DNA of 64,000 nt, from assembly GCF_001632365.1 (NCBI RefSeq), contig NW_024468510.1:2153750-2217749 (forward strand), given 5' to 3'. The stretch is from Laetiporus sulphureus 93-53 (taxonomy: Eukaryota; Basidiomycota; Agaricomycetes; Polyporales; Laetiporaceae). The notes beneath the pieces are model-generated. The model was not told where the DNA came from. It ran no database searches and was given only the letters and a program-made list of their open reading frames with translations. A program made the position numbers and the translations under genes. Shown here piece by piece: positions 1 through 14,138 of the stretch (positions are counted from its first letter, which is position 1; each line of letters opens with the position of its first letter).

Positions 1-1758
1 TCGCCTGTGGCGGCGCCCCTGGACAAAGCGCAGGTTCGACCGCGCGCGGGCCCGCCATGATTCAATTCTGAACGTACATTGGCACATGCCTTGGTGAAAG
101 TTTTGGCGCTGATATGAGAGTGTTGTGCGATGTCTCTGCATGCCTTGCTGGTCGCCAAGACGAGCATGTATAGTACCTGTGTCATCCGAGAAGGTCCTCG
201 ATATGATTCTGAAACCGATCGTGCGAGACATGACCAGCCTGGGCTACCTTCGCTGTGAACACATGTGAGATCAGCCGCGGCACACGAGTTCAATCCAAAT
301 GCCCTTGTGTATAGGTGCATTTGGAGAGATAGGAGGCGGAGGCGGATCTGGGTCAGCACTAGAATATTTCACTGCCCACAAGCCTCGTATCACAATCCGA
401 TGAGTGTCTCTCCGCTGTCATGATCAGTGCACTGCTCCAGATCCGGACGACCGCAGCGAAGTCATCTGCCGTGATGACCAGCCATTCACGACTGCACCAG
501 TCCCACAGCCGGGGCGGTCCCTGCGGCACCAGCACCGTCGACGGAGAGTCGTGGGAAGTGCGTGGGGTCAGACTGGGTCGGCTGACTGCCTTCGACGCCC
601 AGGACGTCTTCCATCCCTGGCCATCCTGATTGCGATGTCCTCATTAATCCGGCGGACATATCCCATCTCCAGATTGTAAAGAAGGTGAAGCATGGGCCCC
701 GCAAAACTCCGCGCAGCTTCACAAAAGAAGCTTCTTCTGGCAAGATCAGCAGAGCCAGGTGGTATGAGAATGCTCACGGCGGCATTTCGAGGTCACCCAC
801 CTGCCTACCACTTGAACAGAAGGAATGAACCACCGATGGAGTACCGCGCACGTTGGTAGGTCGGTGCTATCGAACAATGTCACCGTTTCATGCAGGCGAC
901 CCCAATTGGCCGTCAGGCGTTCGCCATGTCATGGAAACTAGGGCGGTAGCTGATGGCGTCCCGATCGATGCAGTCCTGAGCCGCTTATAAATTAATGCGA
1001 GGAAGACTCAGTGGGATCAGAGAAGCAGCGACACAACCTGGATCCGCGCGAATGAATGCAGAACGCTCCGAATCGCAGGACAATCTCGATTGTGCTCCTT
1101 CTAAGGCAGCGGCCTGCACAGCCAAGGCAGATCTCATTCGGCCATTGCGAGCTATGTGCTTTGAGCATGTCCGAATGGAGTCATACCGGTGAGCATCGTC
1201 AGAAGCACCGTGTGTCGAGCTAAACGCACCTGAAACGAGTGTGAGGGTACTTGCGCAGTTGCTCGAAATAACTTGATCCAGGTAATCGCCCCGACCAACA
1301 GCTCAAGACAAATCAATACACACCTAATGCGTTGCCCAAGCCCGAGCCCGAGCCCGTCGGCGCGGATCCTCCAGCCATAGCGAGACTGCACGCTAGAAAG
1401 CGACTTCCACACCCAACATGACATGCACATAGACATAGCCGCTCATACCAGCACCAGTCAAATGCTCAGGGACCGCGCTAGCAGCAAAATTTAATTAAAT
1501 CGAGCGTGCTTATCCACATTAAATTGAGCGTGCGGGTCATGTTGCACGCCTCGAGGATCTAATACATCGGGGATCAGTACTGCTATGTATGAAGCAGACG
1601 GACCATGCCAGGCCCGTCGATATTTTGCTCAAGCTCCTTCGCATTCACGCCCTACCTGCGACAGATGGAACGGCACTGAATCAGCTGTCGTCGCCAATCA
1701 CCAAGCTACCCACGTACCGGGTGCTACATACCACCATCCGCTCGCACACGTGCAAGCA

Positions 1759-3538
<1,780 letters not shown>

Positions 3539-3795
3539 CGGGTGTGGACATGGTGAGGTGCGGTCGAGCTTGAAGTACTGCGAGGAGGGAGACGGGTAGG
3601 AGCTAAGGAGACGGGTGCAGGCGTTCAGTATAGGAGTTTGAAACTCCGACTATGATACACACTACGGTTGAACTGAAGCCGGCTTACGATACAGCATTGG
3701 CCAGTTTGCTTACTTCCAAGTTAGTGTATCGACCGCGCCGCTGATCTTAAAGCTTTGAAGCTCGAGCTTGAATACCAAAGTTGAAATCTATACGG

Positions 3796-3885
3796 TCATC
3801 TTCCAATCAGAGACCATGCGTCCAGGCTGGCGAGCCTTTACAAGACTTTCTCTGTTCCTTCTGCAGCTGGCAGAATCTACTACGT
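3796..3885 (+). pseudogene. Dead 5' fragment of HAP5/NF-YC first exon
   Basis: Just upstream of the left RVB1 copy, in the same head-to-head position as on the right, the plus strand matches the start of HAP5 exon 1 (CCAATCAGAGACCA, then GTCCAGGCTGGCGA). The start codon is lost (GTCATCTTCC where the intact gene has ATGTCTTCACCC). Homology fades before 3900 and the histone-fold part is absent. It is a remnant showing that the duplication originally carried the divergent promoter and at least part of the neighbouring gene. Confidence 0.8.
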
Positions 3886-4295
3886 TTAATTCCAAGGTGG
3901 AGTCTCGATAAAAGGATATGGTCCTACAGCGGCGCCTTTGACTGACATTCAGTGCGTGCCCAACACTCTACTGGTACTCCAATCTACTTCCTTCGGAAGA
4001 TGAGGTTCCTTACCTCCATGTTGACTTTTTGACCTTGGTCTGATTATAATCAAGGCATAGAGCATGATTTTTCTCTCTCGACTTCATCCAATGACCTTAA
4101 TGACGATATGCGCTTGTTCCTGTACATTCGTCTGTGTATGATTTTACATGAGGCATTCTCTACAATAAATCCCATAATCATCCCAAAGTGCACAGCGCAC
4201 CACGCGATACACTTACAAAGTCCCCAATCCAACGTACACACCCTCCAAGAGCACGCCTATTTTGTTACCATCAACTCCGCACGCACACACTCGCA
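3886..4295. other. Intergenic, no gene seen
   Basis: Stretch between the HAP5 fragment and the 3' end of the GH3 gene. Only short frames on both strands, none with a recognisable domain. Confidence 0.5.
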
Positions 4296-7200
4296 TCACA
4301 CCGCCACAAGAGTCGCATTCAGATACGTCGTCGCAGACGTCCCAACCTTCACAGTAAAATTCCCCGGCTCGACGACAGACTCGCCCCTCATGGACCACAA
4401 CGACAACTGCGATGAGTTGACCTGCATCGTCACCGTCTCCGAGCCTCCCGCACTGCCGTTCCACCATACATCAACAACGACCGGATCACCAGCGTATCAA
4501 ACCTCGTCACTCACGAGATGAACACCTTCCCGAACGCCGCGAGGAACTGGTTCGGAGTGACGACCGAGGCATAATCATCCGTGATATAAACCTGCCATTC
4601 CCGCCATCAGCACCCTTCGCATACCACCTCGAGCCGCGGTGAGCACTCACCTGCACGACCTCCTTCCCGTCCACCGTGCCAGTATTATGCACCGTCACCG
4701 TAACATTGAAGTTGTCCATCGTGCTGATCACATCCGACGACAGCTCCAGATTTGAGCTATGTTTCGAAGCGGGCATCAGCACCTCCTCAGGACGTCGATC
4801 TGAACCACTGACTACTTGAAAGTCGTATAGCTCAGACCGTGCCCGAAGCTCCACAACGGGACGGGCGTATTCAACACATACTACAATCCAATAATCGAAG
4901 GTCAGCCTATTCCTTCCGTCATGCATTCCGTGCCACGCACCTGGTGCCCAAACATGAGCGTCCCATTCGGCGTGACATACCCAGGGTCCACCGGCCGCCC
5001 GTCCTTTAGGTAATTATAAAACGCAGGCGTCGTGCCAACCGAACGCGGGAAAGACACCGGGAGCCTACCTACCAATTCATAAAAATTGGCTCGACCATCA
5101 CCGTGCCAGTGAACACCGTACTCACCCGAGGGGTTCGCATCACCAAAGATAATTTCCGCAATGGCGAGCCCACCAAGCTCACCGGGATAAAACTGCTGCA
5201 CGACCGCGTCGGCATCTACACAGACCACACATCCCCATCAGACACCCTACTCCGCGCCTATGTATGCTGCACCACAAAAAGACCACTTACTATCCTTAAT
5301 CCATGGCTCCGCAACCGGCTTCCCACTCACAAACACCACGACCGTCGGCTTCCCCGCCGCCTTCACAGCCTGCACAAGCCTTCCCTGCGCACCCACGAGC
5401 GCGAGGCTGCTCAAATCGACATGCTCTCCCGTCGTCGCGTTCGTGCCCGGCTCCCACAGGAGCGTCTGGTCAAGCGACCACGTGCCAACCATGACGACCG
5501 CCACGTCCGACGCCTCCACCGCCGCAACCGCCTCGGGGAACTGCGACTCGTCCTCCGACCAAAGCTCGCATCCCTGCGCAAAGTTGATCTTCACAGAAGT
5601 GTTTGCGAGCAGTTCCTCAAAACCCTGGAGCGGCGAGATCCCATTCAGCGTCGCGTTGTAAAAGACGTAGTCGCCGAACTGCAAGTAAGCAGTCGGCGTG
5701 CAAGGTAGAGATGTGTATGAGTGGGGAGGACGTACCGAGACGCGGTTCACCTGCGGCCCGATGAGCGCGACGGAGGAGATGTTCTTGCTGAGCGGCAGCG
5801 TGTTGTGATGGTTCTCGAGCAGCACGATCTGCTCCTTTTCCATCTGGTGCAGCAGCGCGCGCGTCTCAGGCGTGCGCAACATCGACGTGTAGTCCGGGTA
5901 CGGGTACGGGTCTGTGCGAGGGATCGTCATGTGTACACCGGTAATGGCGGAGACGACAAATACTCGCTTTCGAAGAGGCCCAGTGCGAATTTTGTCCGCA
6001 AGATCGTCACGACCGTCTCGTCAATATACTCGACGTCCACAGTGCCCGCCGCAACCTGATCTGCAGCGCGACACGCGTCAGCTTTGTTCCATACCACCTC
6101 CGTCCACGAACAACTCACCGGGAAGGGTCTCATACGTATAGCTCCCGCCTCCCATCTCCATCTGGATTCCGTTCTCCAGGACCTGCTTCGCGGCGCACTT
6201 CCTTGTTGTGCATGTCATGTGCCATGTAATGAGCAAGTCCGGCGAGCCTGCGTCCGTCGTGACGAAGTAGGGGTAGTCCCATTCGTCGCGCAGCTGCCAG
6301 CCACGATGTTCAACTGCGCTCGTGACGGTGTTAAGTGCGAGGACTTACGATCTCCGTGAGCAGGTCTGTGCGCCATGAGCAAGGATGCGACAAGTGAGGT
6401 GTGCAGATACTCACGGTAACTCGAGACATCGGGGATGCCATCATAGCTCGCGTATGCGCTCATCAGACTCAGCGCGATGCTCCCACCGTCGAATCCCGCA
6501 CATGCGCGATGAAATGGGCGCAGATAATACGTCCGCATCTCACGTTCTCCTCCTGAAACCTGCGCAAGGTTTCTATTTTGTGAAACCCCGATCAGCGCTG
6601 TAGCAACCTTTAACCACACAATGCAACTCACAAACCACCCTGAGGCGAGCCATATGCAGCAAAATGCTTACAGGTCGCCGCCATGCGCGCCACCGCTTCC
6701 CCACTCACATTCCGCCTCGTGCCCTCCTGCACGCCGCGCACGTACGCGCGGCCCATCTCACCCGTCAAGAACGGGTCTTCGCCAAAATTCTCCTCGACGC
6801 GGCCCCAGCGGAGCTCGCGGCTGAGATCGAGCACAGGCGCGAACAGCTGCGAGAAGCCGAGCGCCTCGGCTTCGGTGCCTATCGTGTGCGCGGCGGCGCG
6901 CAGGAGTGGCGCGTTGAACGATGCGGCCAGCCCGATTGGCGAGGGCCAGGTGGTCCCGTTGTTCGTGAAGCCATGTAGGCCTGCGGTGCGAAAGGATGAG
7001 AAGTGGATATGCGAGGTATGTGAAAGTGGGCGTACCTTCGCTCTGGACGATGGCGGGGATGCCGAGCGTGGTATTTTCCATGAGGTACCGCTGGCCGATG
7101 GTGATCGCATACACCCACTTCTCCCAAGACATCAGGTATCCTCCCCATATTGCGCCGTTGCGCGTTGTGAGCTCTTCGATCTGCAAAGGGCAGAAGTTGA

Positions 7201-7638
7201 GAATATGCTATCCATGGCGACGGGCGCACCACTTGCAGATCGTGAGACGAAGGAGATGGACTCACCAGGCCAGTTTCGTTGTATGCAAGAGTATCGTTAG
7301 TAGGATCCGTATTCATCCAGCCATCGATATCGCCTTGAATGCTGCACGAAGGTCAGCCAAAATGAGCCTGACTGCCGCGGTACTCACAGTTGCGCGACCT
7401 TCTCGTCGAGCGTCATGCGCGGCAAAAGGTCAGCGACGCGGTCCTCGATGCTCGCGCTCGCGTTCTTGTAGGTCGGAAGAGATCCATCGAGGTTAGTCCC
7501 GCGGGCATGAAGAGGAAAGTGAAGGCCCTCGTTGACATCGAGGGGCTCGCGCGTGTAGCGTCTATGAGAGAAAGCACTGACGAATCCGGAGAACACGAGG
7601 AAGAGCGGCGCGACAGAGAGCCAAAAGACGGCGCGCAT
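4296..7638 (-). CDS. Secreted GH3 beta-glucosidase
   Basis: Glycoside hydrolase family 3 enzymes release glucose from the non-reducing ends of beta-glucosides, usually late in cellulose breakdown. The protein starts at 7638 with a typical signal peptide (Met-Arg then hydrophobic FWLSVAPLFLVFSGFVSA), followed by MTLDEKVAQL, a GH3 N-terminal landmark. Further motifs in order: WGRVEENFGEDPFL, KHFAAYG, SAYASYDGIP, and VTTDAGSPDLL with the likely nucleophile Asp. Then come the alpha/beta sandwich (IVLLENHHNTLPL, VVMVGTW, YPGELGG..IIFGDANPSG) and a fibronectin-III-like end (VTVHNTGTVDGKEVVQV). The gene has many short introns. One, after GLFE, needs a GC donor (GCGAGT) to keep frame into NPYPYPDY. 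I placed the stop at 4296-4298 after TLVAV. Length is roughly 800 residues, normal for fungal GH3. The exact substrate is not readable. Confidence 0.9.
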
Positions 7639-7711
7639 GGCTTCACACCTGCTTTCAGCTAGTAGGTAGTTGGAACTGACGTCGCCAGCAGTTCGGCGAG
7701 ATCATCGCGTG

Positions 7712-7720
7712 TGTATATAG
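7712..7720 (-). promoter_or_regulatory. TATA-like box of GH3 gene
   Basis: CTATATACAC on the minus strand about 75 bases upstream of the GH3 start codon, a usual place for a fungal TATA element. Confidence 0.45.
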
Positions 7721-8188
7721 CTCGAGCACGGCCAGGGATGCAGCGAGAACGAGGTACCGTGGGGGACGAAGAGACGAGCACATGGGCGTAACATGGCGGA
7801 GAGAAAAGGGCGGTCAGCAGAGAGCACACCTGCTCACAGCGGTCCGAGGCGAGCTATGCACGGACCGCGGCGGGCAAGGAACGCAGTGCAGGGCGTACAA
7901 GGCAGCGCGTATGTTTCCGGGAATTCGCCGCGTCGCCTCTCTCGATCGCGTACACCGGTGACCCGTGATCTTTCGTCAACTAATCTCCTCCTTATGAAAC
8001 CAGCTTGGTCACAGCATTCGTTTGTTTGATTATCTATATAAACGCAGAGGAAAGAACGCTGCATACAACACGGATCTAGTATCAGCAACTACACGACTGT
8101 TACAATAAATCGTCAAAGCAGGCTTCCTCAAAGTCCATCAATACAACTGTCCATAACCATTACAACACCATCACGCGGCCACGGCGCA
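7721..8188. other. Intergenic between GH3 and MARVEL gene
   Basis: Holds the GH3 upstream region and the 3' flank of the MARVEL gene. A TATATAA at about 8036 points rightwards but has no gene downstream that I can support. Confidence 0.4.
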
Positions 8189-8984
8189 CTACACCTGCGT
8201 CATAACAGACGGAGTCTGCGCCGTGCTCTGCACAATCTCCACAGTAAACTGCGGTGCCCGCCTCTTCTGCAGAACAGCAAACATCCCCACAACCAGCAGC
8301 CCACACAGCGCCAGCCAGCCGAGCCACGCGAACGCCGTCATCGCCGACAGAACGCGACACGCAGAGTACTGATAGCACCACGAGAGGTTCGGCCAGATGC
8401 TCTGCGGGTTGTTTCCGTTAGAAGTCGAAAGGAGGCGGATGGATGTAGTGGGAGCAGTGGGGGGTCAGTGTGCTCACAGTTGCGATCCCGGACCCGATGA
8501 GCCAGAGGAACCAGAGAACGGCGAGGGCGATCACCTCGATCACCACGATCGAGACGTCGGGAAATAAATGAGCGAACAGCGACACAGGAGGCCGGAACCT
8601 ACGTCGCGTTCAGCAGCGTACACTGACAGAATGAAATAGCCGACTCACACAAAGAGCGCGAACCCGAGCGTGAGCACAGAGCAAACCAGCAGCTCTGCCA
8701 CTATGGGGTCTATGTAGTCCCAACGGCCGTCAGCGCAGCTAATACAGACGTCCATCCTTTGCTGCGTACCGTAAAAGTCGGTCCCTCCATCGAGCGGGTC
8801 TCCCTTCGGTAAATGGAGTGTATAGTTGAGCCTCACCGCCGTCAAGATCAGAAGGATGATGGAAAATATCCACTGTGAAGACAATACAAAGTCACAATCC
8901 GCAGAGATATCAAATTGCATCTGGAAGCTCGGTCGGACATACTAGCGCGATGTAGAGGGGCAATCGTAGCGCTGCTGGTCTCAT
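8189..8984 (-). CDS. MARVEL-type four-helix membrane protein
   Basis: Four exons read as 8984-8943, 8872-8649, 8598-8478 and 8401-8189, giving 199 residues. The order of hydrophobic segments is typical of fungal MARVEL-domain proteins: TM1 (LPLYIALWIFSIILLILTAVRL), a loop with paired Cys (CISCADG), TM2 (AELLVCSVLTLGFALFVF), TM3 (IVVIEVIALAVLWFLWLIG), then a Cys-rich loop (CYQYSACRVLSAM) leading into TM4 (FAWLGWLALCGLLVVGMFAV). The C-terminal tail is short and cytosolic-looking. The CxxxRxLxAxxAF pattern before TM4 is common in fungal MARVEL proteins, which act in membrane organisation. The specific role is unknown. Confidence 0.8.
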
Positions 8985-9609
8985 GGCGATCCAAACCTAC
9001 GACTTGTACAGAAACAATGGCACTGCCAACACCGACGTCAAGTTGCGAGACAAAGGGACAAGTCTGCGAGTGGAGGGACGCGCACCGTAGGTACTTAACA
9101 TCATTCCAGGGAGACCTAAACATGAATGGTCACCATGGCAGCCCGTAGCTCAACTTACGACCTCGCGTGGGGACGAACTCCCCCAAAGCCCAATCACTCC
9201 GCTCCGCCGACTTGGCAATAACCAGCTCGTAAGGCAGCTTCTACCTCGAGAGCGCGGAAATTTGACCGACCTCTAGGGTAATAGCCGGTGGGTGTGCTCG
9301 AGGACATGCTTCGTATATCATTTCGGAGGTGTAGCGCGCGGCGGGCCGCGCAGGACCCGCGACGCGACGTGTATTACGCGATCACGTGCGTGTTTGTCTT
9401 CGCGAGGTCTGTCGCACGCGCCTGCTGTCTCGGTGGGTCGACGCATTAACGCGCAATGGCTCGTACGAGATCAAGCACATGAGGGAGATCTAGGTATTAA
9501 GGACAGGTGCGGGCCTCGATAACTCAGCTACAGTCGAACATTGCGAATTAATCCATATCTGAACTCTACCACACTGATCACCGATAGCTTATGACAGTGA
9601 GAGACGGAC
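8985..9609. other. Intergenic, no gene seen
   Basis: Upstream region of the MARVEL gene followed by sequence with only short unsupported frames on both strands. Confidence 0.4.
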
Positions 9610-10493
9610 ATGACAAAGTCCCACAATCTCAAACGTTGTCTCAAAGCGAGCGGGAACCTCAATCTACATGATTCTGTCACAACATCACGCAACCTGCAAC
9701 GCACCACCACGCAGTGTAGGCGACACAGAATGACAGCAAGCGACTGGCTACTATTGTTCCATCGAGAGCCGGCACGTTGGTTTTTCGTCCATCACTCATA
9801 TCTCGCTTGTATTGTACAACATTATTGCAATTTGTGCAGCAACTTCTCGCTGAACATGATCCCTCTACGCATAGTACATCCGGTGTCAGCCTTCGAGAAG
9901 TCAAACCGCACCACCGAGCGAGCGAAGTCGTTCAGGAGGCAGGTGAATCTCGTACCCGCATGCGCACATGTGATCAATGCTACTCCACGGTGCTACATTC
10001 ACGAAGCCCCAACAGGCCGTAACACGACTTGTATCATGCGACAGCTCCACATCCGCGGGCCGTATGCCAATATCGTCCATGCCATCGATGCCTTCTGCCA
10101 ATATACCCTAAAGAAAAAGGGAGCGAAGCAATTGGACATCGCAGTAATCATCTGGTGCGCCCACCTGATGCTTTCACGGCTTCGGGTATAGTACGTTCAT
10201 CTTTGGGTGTTATCCAACTCTGATGAGCAATGGAGCCCGCACACATCCCGATCAAGCTCGTCTTGGCGCCATCTGTCGCAACGATGAGAGAATTCTCGGC
10301 ATGCAACTACATTGTCGGCTATGTTCCGGGAGTGAAAGACGACACGGCGTTTGTGTATCGGACGGACTCCGAAGAGCTAGCGGAACATGAGTTTTGTGCG
10401 CTATTTGAGGCGGCTCGCAGCACTGGAATGTGGACACGTTCAATAGATTGCTTTCTTTGGTGTGCTGTTTCAGATGGCTCTTGCCTGTGCTGA
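9610..10493 (+). CDS. Hypothetical protein, first of a tandem paralogous pair
   Basis: I do not recognise this gene. Two open blocks resemble the two blocks of the locus at 11813-12425: an upstream block ending YANIVHAIDAFC...AVIIW...MLSRLR (to about 10190), and a downstream block from 10230 starting MEPAHIPIKLVLAP with SEELAEHEF. The shared patterns (YANIV, LSR, MEP.H, KL.L, EE.AEHE) in the same order support a genuine coding origin. The blocks lie in different frames separated by a stop near 10190, so an intron or decay lies between them; a GTATAG...AG intron would join them in frame. The true start is unclear, as the open frame extends well upstream of the homologous part. No signal peptide or known motif is visible. 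Confidence 0.4.
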
Positions 10494-11812
10494 CAGATCA
10501 GTTCTTCGTGGCTGCCCCGTGAGCTGGGAAGATGGTCTTACTGATCTCTGTTTATCTTACCCCAGGCGCTGTGAAACTATTCGAAAGCGTAACGTTTAGT
10601 GAACCGTGAGTAGCACGTATTTAGTTCTGACATTATATCTGTAGCAATTCAAACAGGGACAGTCTATCTGTGGAAAATTCATTGAAACCTGCATGAGGCT
10701 AATCGCGGACACTCCTGTAGTGAGCGCTGATACCTTTCTCGGCACACTGGCGTACTCATTCAAACCTTCGAATAGATTACATCTCTCCACGCCTCCACCA
10801 CGTTGAACATCCGGGCGGGCGTGTTCGGAATGATTAGTGTTGTACTTGACGCCACATTCAGACTCGGAGAGACTCTCTTTCTGACAAAGAATCGAACAGC
10901 GGACACATCAATTGAACGTTCACATTATGTTTGGAAGCTCCGATAACGCTAATGGTAGCCTATGAACCATATCACTGAAGTCCGAGTTGCCCGCCGTGAG
11001 AGGTCTTGGTGGCTCGGGTACAAAATGATGGAATGCGCCACTTAGTATCCGCGAGACTTTGTTTCACAACTAAATACCTCTAGCGTGATACTGTTCCCGA
11101 AGCATTTGAGTACTTCGTCAGGAACGAGCATGGACCTAAATCCTGAAACTTGAGCGATTTATGCAAACCATCATGGTTACCGTTTTTGGAATGTCTTATG
11201 ACAACGATGAGATTTCTCACGCCACGGGGCCAAGCAGCCGCCGCGGACTTGGCCACAATCCACGATCATCTTGCTTTGTCTCAGCAATCTCTGCGGTCAA
11301 TGCGGGCTTTCGCGAGGTTTCAAGAAAAAAGTGGTTGCTTTCCTGTCGCTGGACATGCGCCTCAATTGATTGTTCTTGCTGGCTGGACACGTTTAACACC
11401 CAGTCACCGCCCACAATTGTTAACGTACCGTTGTGTATCTGCTGCGCCGCAATGCCAGCGAATAGGAGTGTATCTCAGATCACTCGAGATCCTTTCAAAT
11501 CTCCGTGACGGTGTGTTCCAGCTTGTTCTCGCAGTTGTCAACGCAACCTACCATTGTCTCCATCCGCCGCCGGGTGGTCGGACGTGAAGCTGGAAGGTTG
11601 ATATATTTCGCAGAAGATTGTGTCGTTGTTCTACCTTAGGTCCTTATCTTCCGATAAACCTCTTCATTGTCCTGCATATGCTTATTGTATCGTACTGGCG
11701 ACCTCGGCTCAGTCATGCCCGCGATGAACTTTAAACACTGCTTACCCGTCCCTAGGCCCTCGATTAAAGGCCACCTTGACAGCCTCTTTCTGTCAACGCT
11801 TCAACTACCATC
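10494..11812. other. Spacer between tandem paralogues
   Basis: Contains short frames (for example 11150-11587 on plus and 11217-11414 on minus) without any domain I recognise. No support for a gene. Confidence 0.35.
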
Positions 11813-12425
11813 ATGCGGCTTTATGAGATTCAAAGTAACGTTGCTCATCCTATCCGCGAGGCCCACCGTCTCAACGTCATACCTCCATACTACTTTCTCG
11901 ATCTCCCAAAATCAAGAATAAGGCTCATATTCTGCGACAAGCCCGCCAAGCGAGATGCATACGCTAACATCGTGCAAATGGTGGACGACTTCTGCTTCGC
12001 GACGCTCCGAATCAAGAAGGCTAGAAAGTATGCGTTCACAGCGGTGATTCTCTCGTACGCCCCCATGCTCTCTCGCAGGATTTCGCTCCCCGCTGATCCG
12101 CAGTCACAGTGAGATATCTCACGTATCTGAGACACCGATGGAGCCTCCGCACATGCTAGTCAAGCTCACGTTGCCCTCATCAAGCGGCATCGCAACAGCG
12201 ATTCCTGCACATGTGTACCTCAGTGGGTCCATACCAGAAGCAAGGATCGACACCACCTCCATCTTCTGGAAAGATGCTGAGGAGATCGCGGAGCACGAGA
12301 TTAGCGCGATGCGTGAAGTGATCATGCTTCCCCCTGGCATATTGGGTGAGTGTCCAATGCGGATTGCCTCAGCATCGTGCGCTCACGGCGGTCTTCTCCC
12401 AACAGATGCAGTCCATGTCCTTTAA
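11813..12425 (+). CDS. Hypothetical protein, second of the tandem pair
   Basis: Not recognised. The first block begins at an ATG at 11813 (MRLYEIQSNVAHPIREA) and contains YANIVQMVDDFCF...FTAVILSYAPMLSR, matching the 9.6-10.5 kb locus. The second block starts MEPPHMLVKLTLPSS at 12138 and contains AEEIAEHEISAM, again matching its neighbour. The blocks are in different frames with a stop at 12110-12112. I could not find a clean intron that joins them in frame, so this copy may be two exons with an unusual junction, two small proteins, or a decaying gene. Conservation of both blocks and their order between the two loci argues that the pair arose by tandem duplication of a coding gene. Confidence 0.4.
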
Positions 12426-12665
12426 AGTGGACTATAATCGGCTACACTTTTACGGACACCTTACTTCTCGTTCATTGTTGGTGTATTTCCTTCCGAAACC
12501 TGACCGATTTACCTGACGTTCATGATCGATAGCATTGGATGTATCACTACTGTATAATTTGTAAATACAAGACCACCCTTCTCGGCAACTGCATATGCTC
12601 GGATACAACGTTTGACGCGTACGCGTAATTATCTATACACCTTAATGACACCACGTCTGCGACGC

Positions 12666-14138
12666 TCAAGCTGCTGCGGGTCGATGCTCCATACCCCTGC
12701 TAGCACGCCATGTCTCTGGCCCCTATTGAAGTTTGTCTGCATAAACTCCATCTAACATCTGAATCGCGACGCACCTTCCTGTTCTTGATTCTCTGATTCT
12801 TGATCCTCCTAGCGAACCAGTCTTTCGAAGTGACTCCCGTCTGATAGCTCCTATCTGGGTCCTCCGCAACCGCTTGCGCGATAAGAGGGCTCTCGTCCGC
12901 GAGCGTGCGCAGCTCAACAGAGTTCCCCGGCCGCGTGAAGAACACGAGCGACCAGCGCACATGTTTTGCCTGTTCCTTCGGGGGCGATCTGTGGATCATC
13001 GATGAGAAGGGCAGCCCACTGGTTACGGTGCGATTGCAGATCATCGATGACCTCTCTCTTACTCACATCACGCGGTGTAGGTTCGACTTGAGGATACCCC
13101 CGCTGAAGATCGTCATGGCATCTCCGAGATTGCAGATCGCATGCCCGGGAATGGGCTGCATGCTCTTCTCAGCATGGTAGTCATATAGCGAGGATCGGCG
13201 CGCTGACCTTCACATATTGCCATGTATCCGTGCCTGGTACCATGACCTGCAGCCCGCCAAGCCGATTGTGCAGGAACGACTGGTGATCACGGTGTTTGTA
13301 TCGTTCACGAAGAGATGCTCGTCGCGCTTACCAACGACCCGAAATCTGTGTGTCCGCCAATTGCTGCCTTGTTATCCGGTGATCCTGGAGGCATAGGAGG
13401 CGACCGGATGCATCGCGCCTCGCTTCCGCTGTGCTCGTCGAGGGAATGCCTTTTCAAAAGTGCGCCATTCGGGAGCCCCAGTTTCTCATTGAGCACGTCT
13501 ATCAAGGTGCGATTCACCTCAAGACTCTTCCGCACGAACGGGATAATGGTCAACTCCATGCGTGCATTAACAGTCGAGGGGTACGTGCGATATACGTGGC
13601 CAGGCCAGGCTAATGCATCATCTTTGGCAATGTTAATGAACTCTGCGGTGTCTAGGGCACCGCTCTCATCTGTGGCGTTTGCACCGGGCGCCTTGTACCT
13701 GTGTATCATGCTATTGGTAAATACCGTAGCGAAGGAAGAACAAGTACGTACCCGCAGGACAATCCCTCATCTCCCTGCTCATATTTCATCTTCTCCTCGA
13801 AAGGCAGCTGCATCGTTTCATCCCCCATATCAAACATCTGAGCCACCTCCTCGTCAGCGCCGTGGTTCTTCAAGCTGATACAAGCGAGTGAGCAATAATT
13901 TGGTCTGCAAGTCCGACGCATTTGCTACTCACTACCAGAAGCCGAGGTGCGCCGCTGCGTCCCATAATTTGTTGATCTCATCCTCATCTCCGGCCTTGAT
14001 GAGCTCATAGTCCACTACGAGCAGCGGATGAGTAGGCACATCGTCCGGAAAAGGCGGGAGAGTGTTCAGTCCTGGCATTATGGCGACACTAGGATCCGCC
14101 TCCGCTGCTTGAGAACTTATAAGACTCGTGTGGTTCAT
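12666..14138 (-). CDS. 2-oxoglutarate/Fe(II)-dependent oxygenase (isopenicillin N synthase-like)
   Basis: A non-heme iron oxygenase of the DIOX_N/2OG-FeII_Oxy type. Seven exons keep frame: 14138-13933, 13874-13752, 13698-13332, 13279-13208, 13155-13067, 12988-12775 and 12722-12666, giving 375 residues, usual for the family. The N-terminal DIOX_N part shows LGFWYLKNHG. The iron-binding facial triad is visible as HxD in GGHTDFGSL and the distal His in SNLHRV. The 2-oxoglutarate-binding RxS motif is VRWSLVFFTRPG. The LGGLQV strand lies between them. The C-terminus is rich in basic residues (RRIKNQRIKNRK). Such fungal enzymes hydroxylate or desaturate small molecules, often in secondary metabolism, but no biosynthetic cluster is seen here and the substrate cannot be inferred. 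Confidence 0.85.

Noticed and set aside
404..1436. Short frames in the arm downstream of RVB1, repeated at 61300-62332
   Set aside because: They recur only because the DNA is duplicated; no protein-like features and no support for coding.
5103..5708. Plus-strand frame of 201 codons
   Set aside because: Antisense to GH3 exons that carry clear family motifs.
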